Assembly: GCA_014361195.1 (NCBI GenBank)
Contig: JACIWA010000008.1
Location: 1 to 60,485 of the forward strand
Source of the DNA: Thermoplasmatales archaeon
GTDB taxonomy: Archaea; Thermoplasmatota; E2; UBA202; JdFR-43
Reading direction: 5' to 3'
Length of the DNA stretch: 60,485 nt
The position numbers and the translations under genes are program-made. Shown in pieces: positions 25,389 to 34,292 of the stretch (positions are counted from its first letter, which is position 1; each line of letters opens with the position of its first letter). The notes under the pieces are model-generated. The model saw only the letters and a list, made by a program, of their open reading frames with translations, did not search any database and was not told the DNA's origin.

Positions 25389-26603
25389 TTAACCCATTAA
25401 ATCTTTTCTTATTTTTGAAAGGTAAATTGAGAAGCTAAAAGGATTTATGCTTATATTTATTCCAAAAATTAAATTCAAGAGATATGAAATAAAGATAAAG
25501 TTTAGTGAAGAATTTGAAAAATATAGTTTCAGTAGGAAATATTCAAAAATACTTACTTGCCTCTCTATTTCTATTTCACATTTCCCTATCTCCTTGCCAT
25601 TCTCATAAATTTTTCCAGGGGCTTCATAAAGAATTAATTTCTTCCAATAAAAAGAGGGAAGATTATCTAAATATACATGACAAATATCTCCCATCTCAAG
25701 CACAATGGAAAAATTCTCATTGCTGATTTTTATCTTTTTTGGTATAAAAGCTCCTTCAAAATAAATCCCATCTAAATATTCAATTTTTAAATTTTTTACT
25801 TCCCTTATCTCACCATCATAAATATACAGCACTCCAAAATTCAGCTCATTTATCCAGAAAGGAATATTTCCAAAGAAAATTGCTCTTCCATCATAAAGCC
25901 ATCCCCAGCTCCAATCATAACCAAAGGGATTATCTGAAGAAATGCTAAAAGATGAAAATGATAAATTTGCATTTCCCGCCCACCATCTAAATATTCTTAC
26001 ATAATTTTTAATTGTTTCAATTGAAAAATTTGATAATGGCTTATTATAGCTCCAGTTTCCCCATACATGCTCAAAATAGGCAATTCCCTCAAACTCCTTC
26101 TTGCTCCCATAAAATTCTATCCAGCCCCAGGCCCTGCATTCGGGCACAAAAAGATAATAATAGGAGCCAAACCCAATAGGAATTGCTCCATCAGATACAA
26201 TTTTCTTTGGAGAAATTGCTTCCAGATATATTCTAACCGCAACACCCTTATTTTCAAGATGAAATATATAGTAGGGATATTCACCATGAAGAGAGGAATT
26301 TTTATATGTTATATTCAGCCCTTCTCCAAACTTTATTTCATCTATATCATCTTCATAGCTGCTGAGATTATAAACTATTTTATCGTCATGATCAAATATT
26401 GTGAAGAAAAGATTTGCTGCGGGTGTCTCTTTTTCATATTCAAAAGATGCGGTTATGCTATAATTTTTATCCGCTTTTATGAATGCATCAACATTCCACC
26501 ATTCTCGCATACAGTCATGGAAAAAATCATCGTTTCCACTTTTTAAGGGCAAATTTACAGGAATTAATGCTAAGGAAAGGAAGAAAGTTATTAATTTTTT
26601 CAT
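25389..26603 (-). CDS. Secreted CrtC/AttH-like (lipocalin-fold) protein
   Basis: 404 residues from ATG 26603. The frame stays open to 26783, but that extension would run across the tRNA gene; TATAAAATA at 26621-26629, about 23 bases upstream, supports the shorter start. A signal peptide (MKKLITFFLSLALIPV) comes first. The segment FEGIAYFEHVWGNWSY, followed by FGYDWSWGWLYDGRAIFFG, resembles the DHNWG...W motifs of CrtC/AttH proteins, a two-lipocalin fold found in hydratases and secreted lipid-binding proteins. A hydrophobic C-terminal stretch (FIFISYLLNLIFGINISI) may anchor it. Its function is unknown. Confidence 0.65.
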   Translation of the reverse strand: MKKLITFFLSLALIPVNLPLKSGNDDFFHDCMREWWNVDAFIKADKNYSITASFEYEKETPAANLFFTIFDHDDKIVYNLSSYEDDIDEIKFGEGLNITYKNSSLHGEYPYYIFHLENKGVAVRIYLEAISPKKIVSDGAIPIGFGSYYYLFVPECRAWGWIEFYGSKKEFEGIAYFEHVWGNWSYNKPLSNFSIETIKNYVRIFRWWAGNANLSFSSFSISSDNPFGYDWSWGWLYDGRAIFFGNIPFWINELNFGVLYIYDGEIREVKNLKIEYLDGIYFEGAFIPKKIKISNENFSIVLEMGDICHVYLDNLPSFYWKKLILYEAPGKIYENGKEIGKCEIEIERQVSIFEYFLLKLYFSNSSLNFIFISYLLNLIFGINISINPFSFSIYLSKIRKDLMG

Positions 26604-26639
26604 GAAAATAAAGAGATTCATATAAAATAATTTTTTGGC

Positions 26640-26671
26640 AAAATTTTTTAATTTGATTGCATATACATTTA
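26640..26671 (+). promoter_or_regulatory. TATA-like promoter of tRNA-Asp
   Basis: An A/T stretch (AAATTTTTTAATTT) at about 26641-26654 precedes the tRNA 5' end by about 20-30 bases, the expected archaeal spacing. It lies back to back with the promoter of the CrtC-like gene. Confidence 0.4.
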
Positions 26672-26760
26672 GCCCCGGTGGTGTAGCGGTTATCATGTGG
26701 GCCTGTCGAGCCCACGACCCGAGTTCAAATTGCAAATGCATGAAAATCTCGGCCGGGGCG
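26672..26760 (+). tRNA. tRNA-Asp(GTC) with an intron in the T-loop
   Basis: The acceptor stem pairs GCCCCGG (26672-26678) with CCGGGGC (26753-26759); the discriminator is G 26760 and no CCA is encoded. The anticodon stem TGGGC/GCCCA encloses the loop CTGTCGA with anticodon GTC at 26705-26707. The D-loop AGCGGTTA has the G18-G19 pair. The T-stem is CCGAG (26719-26723) and CTCGG (26748-26752). Between the arms lie 24 bases instead of 7. Removing 17 bases restores a standard TTCAAAT T-loop. The ATG-initiated frame that crosses this gene on the minus strand is spurious. Confidence 0.93.
26730..26746 (+). other. 17-nt archaeal tRNA intron (position 59/60) in a bulge-helix-bulge
   Basis: The pre-tRNA folds as a textbook BHB. 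The outer helix is the T-stem. The central 4-bp helix pairs TTCA (26724-26727) with TGAA (26741-26744). The 3-nt bulges are AAT (26728-26730) and AAT (26745-26747). The inner helix pairs TGC (26731-26733) with GCA (26738-26740) around a loop AAAT. Cleavage after the second base of each bulge, the archaeal EndA rule, releases 26730-26746 and rejoins the T-loop as TTCAAAT. The exact cut sites are inferred from the rule. Confidence 0.88.
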
Positions 26761-26766
26761 CCTGCT

Positions 26767-28968
26767 TTATTTCCATTCTTCAATTAATTTCCCGTCTCTC
26801 AATGAATAGAAGGAAGCGAGGGTGAATATTGACGCAATGCATGCAAATACGAGCATCGATAGAACAAGAATTATGAACTGACTTATCATCTTATATTCCA
26901 TCAATAATATAGGAATTCCTCCCCCAACAAGTGCTATTGTAGCTTCTACAAGCGATGGTGTTTTTTTAGAAAGAGCGGTCTTTATTGCTTGCAAACCACT
27001 TTTGCTTTTTACTTCATCCCTAACTCTTTCCGTAATATGGCATGCAAAATCTATCCCGGAGCCAATTGCAATCGATGCAACTGTAACTGTTGAGACATTT
27101 AAAGGTATATTAAAGGAGAAAAGTAAAATTGGTTGCCAAAATATAAGAAAAACTATGGGCAAAACGGTAAATGAAGCATATCTGAAGGAGCGATATATGA
27201 TAAGGAGGGTAAGATATACTGCAATTAATGAAATAAACATGAATTTGAATTGCTGGTTCATCAGCATTTCATTTATTTCAACAGTAATTGCGGATAAGCC
27301 AGCAAGATTGCTTATTTCCCCATAATCTTTAACATCTTCATTTATCTGCTTTATTATCTGATTCACTGTTGCAACAACTCTTTTTGTTTCTTCAACTGAC
27401 ATTACTGGCATTTCCACATACATTAAAGATTTGCTATAATTTTTATTAAACATCATTACCTTATATTGCTCTGGCATTCTTTCAACAATATCTTTAACTT
27501 CTTCTTTTGTATTTGGAATTTTATTACTATTCAATCTTTTTATTACATCCACCACTGAATAAACAGATACATTTACAACCCCACTATTAATTATTTTTTC
27601 CATCTCATCTATTTTTTTGAGGAAAGATGGCTCAAGCAGCCCTTCCTCTTTGCTTTCTATAAGAATTACCCCACTCTGCCCGCTATTAAACTTCTCTGAA
27701 TATTCCATCATTACTTGCATACTCCCCATTTTCTCGGGCATCATTTCCCATACAGAATTCCTTGTCTCAACATTTGGAAGAGAAACAATTGAAATTATTG
27801 AAATTATTAAAATAATCAAGAAGATATGCTTCCTGTATTTTGTCAAATTCGCAAACCTTCCAAACTCAACTTTCATTGCCTTTCTCGGCTTAAAAATAAG
27901 CAAAAGACATGGCACTAGTACAATTGTCGCAATAAAGCAATAAACAACACCTATGAAAAATGCAAGCCCCATATTCGCGATGGGCGGCATGCTCGATGTG
28001 AGCAGGGAGGCGAAGCCTATTACAGTTGTTACTGCGGAGAGAAATGTTGCCATTCCTGTTGTGGAGATCATTTTTTTAATGCTTTCTTCCTCGCTCTTTG
28101 TTTCTATTAGCTCGAGATAGTGATTTATTACATGCAATGAATAGGAAATACCATATGCTGCAAGGAGTGGAATAACCGCTATTACAGTTGGAGCGAATTT
28201 TATTGGCATCAGCCCCATTGTTCCAAAAGTTAAGCCAATGCAATATAGCACTGGTAAAATTGAAATGATTACTATTTTCAAATCCCTATGAAAGGAAAAG
28301 AGAACTATTGTTATGAACAAAAGAGAAAAGATAGAGATGGGATATATTCTTTCCATTATCCAATTTATTGTTTCCGCATATAAAGTAAGCATTCCTGTTG
28401 GGTAAAATTTTGTATTTGTTGTTGAGCTGGTTATTGGATAAACCCTTTCATCAAGCAATGAATTCACATCTATTCCTTTCTGTGTTGTAACTATTATGAC
28501 ACCATTTTTATTGTCCTGAGAAATTAGCATTTTTTTTATTTCATCTGGTATAAAATTGAGTAAAAAATTTACCGCAAGCTGACTCTGCGGTATTTCATCC
28601 TTGCCAAAAATTGGAAGATATGCATTTGTTGATTTTAAAAGAGATGAAATGCTTGATGTATAAAAAACTCCATCTTCTAAACCTTCTTTTGGATTTAATG
28701 CCTTTTCAACCGCATAAATTTCTTTAAGTGAAGATATCTCTGTTATATTTGTTGAATTTATATATATCATAAGGGAATCAATTGGCCACTCTTTTCTTAT
28801 TTCTTCGAGCAATTTAACACTTGGCTGATCAGAAGGCATATATACTTCAATATCTGGAGTAATCGCTACTCTTAATCCATTAATTGAAATGATTATAGTA
28901 ATGAGTGTAAATAAAGCAACTACAGTTTTTGGTCTTTTAAATAGGTATTCATATAGCATCGATACCAT
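26767..28968 (-). CDS. RND/MMPL-superfamily exporter
   Basis: 733 residues with the two-fold RND layout: one N-terminal helix, a large extracytoplasmic domain (about 30-205), a helix bundle (about 210-365), a second soluble domain and a second bundle (about 570-725), about 12 membrane helices in all. The helix-4-type segment LAAYGISYSLHVINHYLE and its repeat IAIGSGIDFACHITERVRDE carry the conserved Gly-Asp/Ser residues of the MMPL/HAE3 group. Archaeal and actinobacterial members move lipids or hydrophobic compounds by proton motive force. It follows the PKD/PGF-CTERM gene by 16 bases, so the two are probably co-expressed. Its stop is six bases from the tRNA. Confidence 0.85.
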   Translation of the reverse strand: MVSMLYEYLFKRPKTVVALFTLITIIISINGLRVAITPDIEVYMPSDQPSVKLLEEIRKEWPIDSLMIYINSTNITEISSLKEIYAVEKALNPKEGLEDGVFYTSSISSLLKSTNAYLPIFGKDEIPQSQLAVNFLLNFIPDEIKKMLISQDNKNGVIIVTTQKGIDVNSLLDERVYPITSSTTNTKFYPTGMLTLYAETINWIMERIYPISIFSLLFITIVLFSFHRDLKIVIISILPVLYCIGLTFGTMGLMPIKFAPTVIAVIPLLAAYGISYSLHVINHYLELIETKSEEESIKKMISTTGMATFLSAVTTVIGFASLLTSSMPPIANMGLAFFIGVVYCFIATIVLVPCLLLIFKPRKAMKVEFGRFANLTKYRKHIFLIILIISIISIVSLPNVETRNSVWEMMPEKMGSMQVMMEYSEKFNSGQSGVILIESKEEGLLEPSFLKKIDEMEKIINSGVVNVSVYSVVDVIKRLNSNKIPNTKEEVKDIVERMPEQYKVMMFNKNYSKSLMYVEMPVMSVEETKRVVATVNQIIKQINEDVKDYGEISNLAGLSAITVEINEMLMNQQFKFMFISLIAVYLTLLIIYRSFRYASFTVLPIVFLIFWQPILLFSFNIPLNVSTVTVASIAIGSGIDFACHITERVRDEVKSKSGLQAIKTALSKKTPSLVEATIALVGGGIPILLMEYKMISQFIILVLSMLVFACIASIFTLASFYSLRDGKLIEEWK

Positions 28969-28984
28969 TATCCTATTTTTCTAT

Positions 28985-30211
28985 TTAAAATCTTTTTTTA
29001 ATTGCAATTAAAAATGCAATAAGGAGGAATAGAATCTCAAAGCCCGGTGTTTTTTCCTCGCCTTTTACTTCTATTGTTTTTGTTGCTACAGTTTCTTCTC
29101 CATATTTATCTATAACTGTTAGCTTCACAGTATATTTACCCGCCTTATTATATGCATGGGTTGGATTTGTCTTATTGCTTGTTGTTCCATCCCCAAAGTC
29201 CCAGTAATAACAAATAATACCATCTTCATCGCTTGCATCCGCCTTGAATGAAATGCTTTCTTTAACCTTTGAAGTATTGTTGCAGATTATACTTGCCTTA
29301 CCCGCTTTATTTATGCGGGGATTGTAATTAAAGTTTGTAAGATTAATAACCAGGTTTGTTGATATCTTAAAGCCTTCATCATCTATAACATCTCTATTTA
29401 CCATTTTCTCAATCATTCCCTTATCTGAATTCCAGAGCAATGTTGTATTTTCAAAATTCATTATCGGGACAGGATAACCCATTATATCTATTGTTATTTC
29501 TCCTATAAATGGAATATAATCAGATAATATTGTTGCGGTGTTTCTTCCAGCATCCGGGCATTTAAATTTTAATTCAACAGGAACACTTTCTTCAGAGCCA
29601 TCACTGACATATTTTGCGGAGCAATTTGCCCACCATTCCTCGCCCTCATTTATGGGGAAATTCAAAAAGTCTAGAGGAGGAGTGTATGAAACTTTTGTTT
29701 CATTTCTCGCCCTTATTGTCTGATTTTTTAATCCAAAGAACGCTAAAACAAAATCCGGCACACCTGGCGCATCTAAAATGATATCTATCTTTACATCAGT
29801 TAGCAAATTGCTCTCTGATACCGCAATTTCTTTAGTTGTAATATATGTTTCACCATTTGCAGTTACATTCATATTAAGATTTACATATATCCTATAAACC
29901 TTATCCTCATAAGGCAATTTTAAGCTTAACAAGCCACCTCCATTTATATAACTATTTACACCAACTAAATAGCAAACAACGGGTGTATTGTTGAAAAATC
30001 TCAAAACAGTATCATTTATCTTTGCTTCAACATTTATAGATATTGTTACCTCACCATCTATGCTAAGATTAATTGATTCATCAGTCATTTTTACAGAATA
30101 GCTCATGTCCCCCTTATAATTCCACGAATCGCCTACACTCCATCTCGGCGCATCAATTGCGGTCGCAAGGGGCAGGGCAAGCACAATAAATAAAGCAATC
30201 CATATTTTCAT
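28985..30211 (-). CDS. Secreted PKD-domain protein with PGF-CTERM sorting signal
   Basis: 408 residues. Signal peptide MKIWIALFIVLALPLATA; a beta-rich body of about 280 residues; then one PKD domain (about 300-380) with DEDGIICYYWDFGDGTTSN and HAYNKAGKYTVKLTVIDKYG. The tail TPGFEILFLLIAFLIAIKKRF is a PGF motif, a hydrophobic helix and a basic end, the form recognised by archaeosortase A. Such proteins are cleaved at the tail and joined to a lipid in the cell envelope. It is upstream of the MMPL exporter in the same transcription unit. No archaeosortase gene is in the window. Confidence 0.8.
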   Translation of the reverse strand: MKIWIALFIVLALPLATAIDAPRWSVGDSWNYKGDMSYSVKMTDESINLSIDGEVTISINVEAKINDTVLRFFNNTPVVCYLVGVNSYINGGGLLSLKLPYEDKVYRIYVNLNMNVTANGETYITTKEIAVSESNLLTDVKIDIILDAPGVPDFVLAFFGLKNQTIRARNETKVSYTPPLDFLNFPINEGEEWWANCSAKYVSDGSEESVPVELKFKCPDAGRNTATILSDYIPFIGEITIDIMGYPVPIMNFENTTLLWNSDKGMIEKMVNRDVIDDEGFKISTNLVINLTNFNYNPRINKAGKASIICNNTSKVKESISFKADASDEDGIICYYWDFGDGTTSNKTNPTHAYNKAGKYTVKLTVIDKYGEETVATKTIEVKGEEKTPGFEILFLLIAFLIAIKKRF

Positions 30212-30250
30212 ACTTGTTTATTGTAATACCATATAAATTTTTTTTGATCA

Positions 30251-30280
30251 AGATTTTATACCTCTTTTTAATTTTTATTC
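30251..30280 (+). promoter_or_regulatory. TATA-like promoter of the DUF438 gene
   Basis: TTTTATA at 30254-30260 is centred about 24 bases before the ATG at 30281, with no Shine-Dalgarno sequence between them. It is probably a leaderless transcript. Confidence 0.45.
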
Positions 30281-31348
30281 ATGGAAGCAATTGGAAATAA
30301 GAAAGGTATTTTGAAAAGCATAATTAAGCAAATTCATGAAGGAGCGAGCATTGAAGAAGTTAGAGAAAAGTTAAAGGAAGTTATGAAGGATTTAAAGGCG
30401 AGTGAGATTGCTGAAGTTGAACAGGAATTGATAAAAGAAGGAATACCAAGAGAAGAAATTCATAAGTTATGCGATGTGCATCTCTCTCTTTTTAAAGAAA
30501 AACTTGAAAAAGAAATCCATTTGCCAGATTGGCATCCAGTAAAAATCCTTATGAAAGAGCATGAAAAAATAGAGGAAGCGGTAAAAAATGGTGATTTAGA
30601 GCTAATAAAAAACTCAGGAAGGCATTATTTAAGGGAGGAAAATGTTCTCTTCCCATATTTAGAAAAATATGGGATAGTTGAGCCATCCGCAATAATGTGG
30701 CGGGAGCATGACAGAATAAGGGAGATAGAAAAGGAGATTTTTAGAGGAAAGGATAAAATCGAGGAGCTTGAGGAAATTTTAAAGAGCCATTTTTATAAGG
30801 AAAATAAGGTGTTATTCCCGACCGCAATTGATGTTATAAGTGAGGAAGAATGGAAGGAGATAAGGCTTCAGTTTGATGAAATCGGATATTTTGCTTTTGA
30901 GCCAGAAAAAATAAGAGGAGAAATGAGGAAGGAAATCAAAGAAGGATTTATAAATTTTGAAACAGGGGAAATGAAAATTGAGGAAATTGAGGCAATCTTA
31001 AATAATGTTCCTTTTGATATTACTTTTGTTGATAAAGATGATACGGTAAAATATTTCAACCAATCAAAGGATAGAATTTTTGTGAGGACAAAAGCTATAA
31101 TTGGAAGAAAAGTGCAGAATTGCCATCCGAGCAAGAGCATTCATATTGTAAATAAAATAATTGATGAATTCAAGAAAGGAAAAAGAAATGAAGCAAGCTT
31201 CTGGATTGATATGAATGGAAGGAAAATATTGATAAGATATTTTGCGGTAAGGAGAAATGGAGAATATGTTGGAACAATAGAAGTTACTCAGGATATTACT
31301 GATATTAAAAAGATAGAAGGGGAGAAGAGATTGCTCGACTGGGAATAA
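30281..31348 (+). CDS. DUF438-hemerythrin-PAS protein
   Basis: 355 residues, soluble. A helical DUF438 domain (about 1-75, IKQIHEGASIEEVREKLKEV) is followed by a hemerythrin-like domain (about 85-185). Its iron ligands are spread over HPVKILMKEHEKIEE, GRHYLREENVLFPYLE, MWREHDRIREIE and LKSHFYKENKVLFPTA. A PAS domain (about 235-345) contains NNVPFDITFVDKDDTVKYFN and FWIDMNGRKILIRYFAVR. The family is found in anaerobes and is thought to sense oxygen, NO or redox state. No kinase or output domain is attached, so the partner is unknown. Confidence 0.88.
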   Translation: MEAIGNKKGILKSIIKQIHEGASIEEVREKLKEVMKDLKASEIAEVEQELIKEGIPREEIHKLCDVHLSLFKEKLEKEIHLPDWHPVKILMKEHEKIEEAVKNGDLELIKNSGRHYLREENVLFPYLEKYGIVEPSAIMWREHDRIREIEKEIFRGKDKIEELEEILKSHFYKENKVLFPTAIDVISEEEWKEIRLQFDEIGYFAFEPEKIRGEMRKEIKEGFINFETGEMKIEEIEAILNNVPFDITFVDKDDTVKYFNQSKDRIFVRTKAIIGRKVQNCHPSKSIHIVNKIIDEFKKGKRNEASFWIDMNGRKILIRYFAVRRNGEYVGTIEVTQDITDIKKIEGEKRLLDWE

Positions 31349-31484
31349 TTCCATTGATCATGCATTTAAGCATTTCTTCACTTTTTATAGAAAGAGAGCA
31401 CTATTTTGGAAAAGTAAATTATATAGTGGGAGCCGATCACTTCTTCTTTCATCTTTTTAAAATGGGGATAAAAAAATGGGAATA

Positions 31485-31515
31485 AAATTATATAATACGC
31501 TTTTTTTCCTTTTTG
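31485..31515 (+). promoter_or_regulatory. TATA-like promoter of leuS
   Basis: TTATATAATA at about 31488-31497 is centred about 23 bases before ATG 31516. The spacing supports ATG 31516 over the in-frame TTG at 31513 as the start. The rest of the 31349-31484 spacer shows no gene. Confidence 0.5.
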
Positions 31516-34260
31516 ATGGATTTTAAAGAAATAGAAGCTAAATGGCAAAAGAAATGGTATGAAGAAAAGATTTATGAGGCAAAAAGGGAGGAAAATAAAA
31601 AATTTTTCATACATTTTGCATATCCTGGAATCTCTGGCTACTTGCATGTAGGACATATGAGGGGCTTCACTTATGCGGATATAATAGCGAGATATAAGAG
31701 AATGCAGGGATATGATGTAATTTTTCCCGCTGGATTTCATGCGACTGGCCTGCCCGCGGTAAGCCTGGCGAAGAAGGTTGCGCAGGGAGATGAGAGAACA
31801 ATTGAATATCTGCGAAGGAATGGTTGCCCTGAAGAAGTGATAGAAAAGCTTTCTGATGCGAGGGAAGTTGTTAAATATTTCAGCAATGTATATGTTGAAA
31901 ATTACTGGAAAAGGTTTGGTTTTTTAATTGATTACACCCGCCTTATGAATACAATATCTGAAGGTTACAAAAAATTTATTCAATGGCAGTTCAGGAAGCT
32001 TATGGAAAAAAATCTCCTTGTTCAAAAGCCCCATTTCGCTCCATTTTGTCCGAATTGCGGGCCAGTTGCAGTTGATAGATCAGAAACAGATATAGCGGAG
32101 GGAGGAGATGCGGAAATTCTCGAATTTATTGTTATAAAATTTAAGATGGATGGAAAAATACTGCCCGCAGCAACACTTCGCCCTGAGACAATTTTTGGAG
32201 TAACAAATATGTGGATAAATGGAAATGAGAAATATGTGATTGCAAAAGTTGGGAAAGAAGAATGGATTTTATCTGAGAAAGGTTTTAAGAAAATATCTTT
32301 CCAGTTTGAAAATGTTGAAAAAATTGGTGAGATAGATGGCAAGGAAATTGTCGGGAAAAAATGCATTGCCCCCATAGTGAATAGAGAAATTCCAATTCTA
32401 GATGCAAGTTTTGTTGATGTGGACATTGCAACAGGTGTTGTAATGAGTGTTCCCGCTCATGCTCCTTATGACTATATTGCATTGCTTGATGCGGGTATGA
32501 GGATTGAACCAATTAAAATAATTGATCTCCATGGATATGAAATTCCTGCAAAAGATATTGTTGAAAAAATGGATATAAAGAATCAGATGGAAAAAGAAAA
32601 GCTTGATGAAGCAACTCAGATAATATACAAGGAAGAATTTCATAAGGGTTTTTTAAATGAGAATTGCGGGGCTTATGCGGGAAGAAAAATAAATGATGCG
32701 AAGGATGAAATAAAGGAGGAAATGCTGGCAAATGGTGATGCGGAGATAATGAGGGAATTTTCAAAAAGAGTGATATGCAGATGCGGGGAGGAAGTAATGA
32801 TAAAAAATATACCCGAACAGTGGTTTATAAGGTATAGCGATTCTGAGCTAACTGAAAAAAGCAAGAAATGCGTGGAAAATATGAATATATATCCAAATGA
32901 ATATAAGGAAGAATTGCCAAAAATTCTTGAATGGTTTGGGGACAGGGCTTGTGTGAGGCAGGGCTCCTGGCTGGGTACGCCATTTCCTTTTGATGAGAGA
33001 TGGATTATTGAGCCAATTTCAGATTCAACAATATATCCCGCTTACTACATCATCTCAAAGTATGTAAATGAGGGAAAAATAAGAGAGGAAGAGATAAATG
33101 ATGAATTCTTTGATTATGTTTTTCTCGGTATAGGAAAGGAAAAAAATGAAATATGGAGGAAAATAAGGGAGGATTTCATTTACTGGTATCCTGTTGATAT
33201 AAATCTTGGAGGAAAGGAGCATAAGACAGTGCATTTCCCTGTTTTTATAATGAACCATGTTGCAATATTTCCTCCAGAATTTTATCCAAAGGGAATATTT
33301 GTAAACTGGTGGATCACCCAAAAGCAGGGAAAGATTTCAAAATCAAAAGGGGGGGCGGAGCCGATTCCTGATGCTGCAAAAATTTATGGAGTGGATGCGA
33401 TGCGACTATACTATGCAAATGCAAGCTCGCCATTTGCGGATTTAGAATGGAATGGTAGCCAGGTTGAGCAGTATAAAAAGAGGTTGATAAGGTTGTATCA
33501 GCAGTTCAATGAGCTTATTAATTTAAATGGAAAAGAAAGTGAGGTTGATAAATGGCTTGCGTCTTCTTTTAATAAAAAATTGAAGGAAATTATTGATTCA
33601 ATGAATGAATTTGATTTGAGGAGGGCATCAATGATAATATTTTTTGATATTCCAAATATTTTTACCTGGTATGTTAGGAGAGGGGGAAAAGCGAATATGG
33701 TTAAATTCTTGAGGAAATGGGTCGCAACAATGGCTCCTTTTACCCCCCATTTGGCAGAGGAGATGTGGGAAAAAATTGGCAATGGCTTAGTTTCTCTTCA
33801 AAAATTTCCAGAGCATGAAGAAATTGATGAAAGAATAATAAAGGCGGAGGAAATTTTGATTAAAACGATTGAGGATATTGAGGAAATAAGGAAAGTTACT
33901 CTAATTAAAGGAGAAAAAATATATATTTATATTGCTCCAAAATGGAAATGGAAAATTGCAGAAATGGCCACAGAAATGAGTAGAGAAGGTAAATTAGATA
34001 TTAAAAAATTGTTTGAAAAGGCAAGGGAAATGAATGTTGATATGAAAGAAGCGAGTAAATTCATATCAAAAATTGTTGAAGAAGTAAAAAAAGAGGAATT
34101 CTTTTACATAGATGAAAAAGAGTATTTTGAGAATGCAAAAGATTTCATTGAAAAAGAGCTGGATGCAAAAGTGGAAATATATGGAGAAAATGAAGGAGTT
34201 GATAAAGGAGATAAAAGAAAGCAATCAATGCCATACAGACCCGCTATTTATATAGAATAA
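31516..34260 (+). CDS. leuS: Leucine--tRNA ligase
   Basis: 914 residues, the archaeal/eukaryotic LeuRS type. The HIGH-equivalent is HVGH (44-47) in PGISGYLHVGHMRG. FPAGFHATGLPAVSLAKK follows. The editing domain contains AATLRPETIFGVTNMWIN and GVVMSVPAHAPYDYIAL. The KMSKS loop is GKISKSKGGAEPIPDAAK. WLGTPFPFDERWIIEPISDST is typical of LeuRS. The C-terminal extension (about 760-914) is helical and charged. It is convergent with the giant peptidase gene, 32 bases away, and the A/T-rich spacer there probably ends transcription on both strands. Confidence 0.95.
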   Translation: MDFKEIEAKWQKKWYEEKIYEAKREENKKFFIHFAYPGISGYLHVGHMRGFTYADIIARYKRMQGYDVIFPAGFHATGLPAVSLAKKVAQGDERTIEYLRRNGCPEEVIEKLSDAREVVKYFSNVYVENYWKRFGFLIDYTRLMNTISEGYKKFIQWQFRKLMEKNLLVQKPHFAPFCPNCGPVAVDRSETDIAEGGDAEILEFIVIKFKMDGKILPAATLRPETIFGVTNMWINGNEKYVIAKVGKEEWILSEKGFKKISFQFENVEKIGEIDGKEIVGKKCIAPIVNREIPILDASFVDVDIATGVVMSVPAHAPYDYIALLDAGMRIEPIKIIDLHGYEIPAKDIVEKMDIKNQMEKEKLDEATQIIYKEEFHKGFLNENCGAYAGRKINDAKDEIKEEMLANGDAEIMREFSKRVICRCGEEVMIKNIPEQWFIRYSDSELTEKSKKCVENMNIYPNEYKEELPKILEWFGDRACVRQGSWLGTPFPFDERWIIEPISDSTIYPAYYIISKYVNEGKIREEEINDEFFDYVFLGIGKEKNEIWRKIREDFIYWYPVDINLGGKEHKTVHFPVFIMNHVAIFPPEFYPKGIFVNWWITQKQGKISKSKGGAEPIPDAAKIYGVDAMRLYYANASSPFADLEWNGSQVEQYKKRLIRLYQQFNELINLNGKESEVDKWLASSFNKKLKEIIDSMNEFDLRRASMIIFFDIPNIFTWYVRRGGKANMVKFLRKWVATMAPFTPHLAEEMWEKIGNGLVSLQKFPEHEEIDERIIKAEEILIKTIEDIEEIRKVTLIKGEKIYIYIAPKWKWKIAEMATEMSREGKLDIKKLFEKAREMNVDMKEASKFISKIVEEVKKEEFFYIDEKEYFENAKDFIEKELDAKVEIYGENEGVDKGDKRKQSMPYRPAIYIE

Positions 34261-34292
34261 AAAATTTTTAAAAATATAAAAAGGGAAGAGGG

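Noticed and set aside
26604-26783. N-terminal extension of the CrtC-like gene up to 26783
   Set aside because: It crosses the tRNA-Asp gene and encodes a low-complexity lead without a signal peptide. A TATA box and signal peptide support the start at 26603.
31513-31515. TTG start of leuS
   Set aside because: ATG 31516 follows directly and fits the TATA spacing and family N-terminus.
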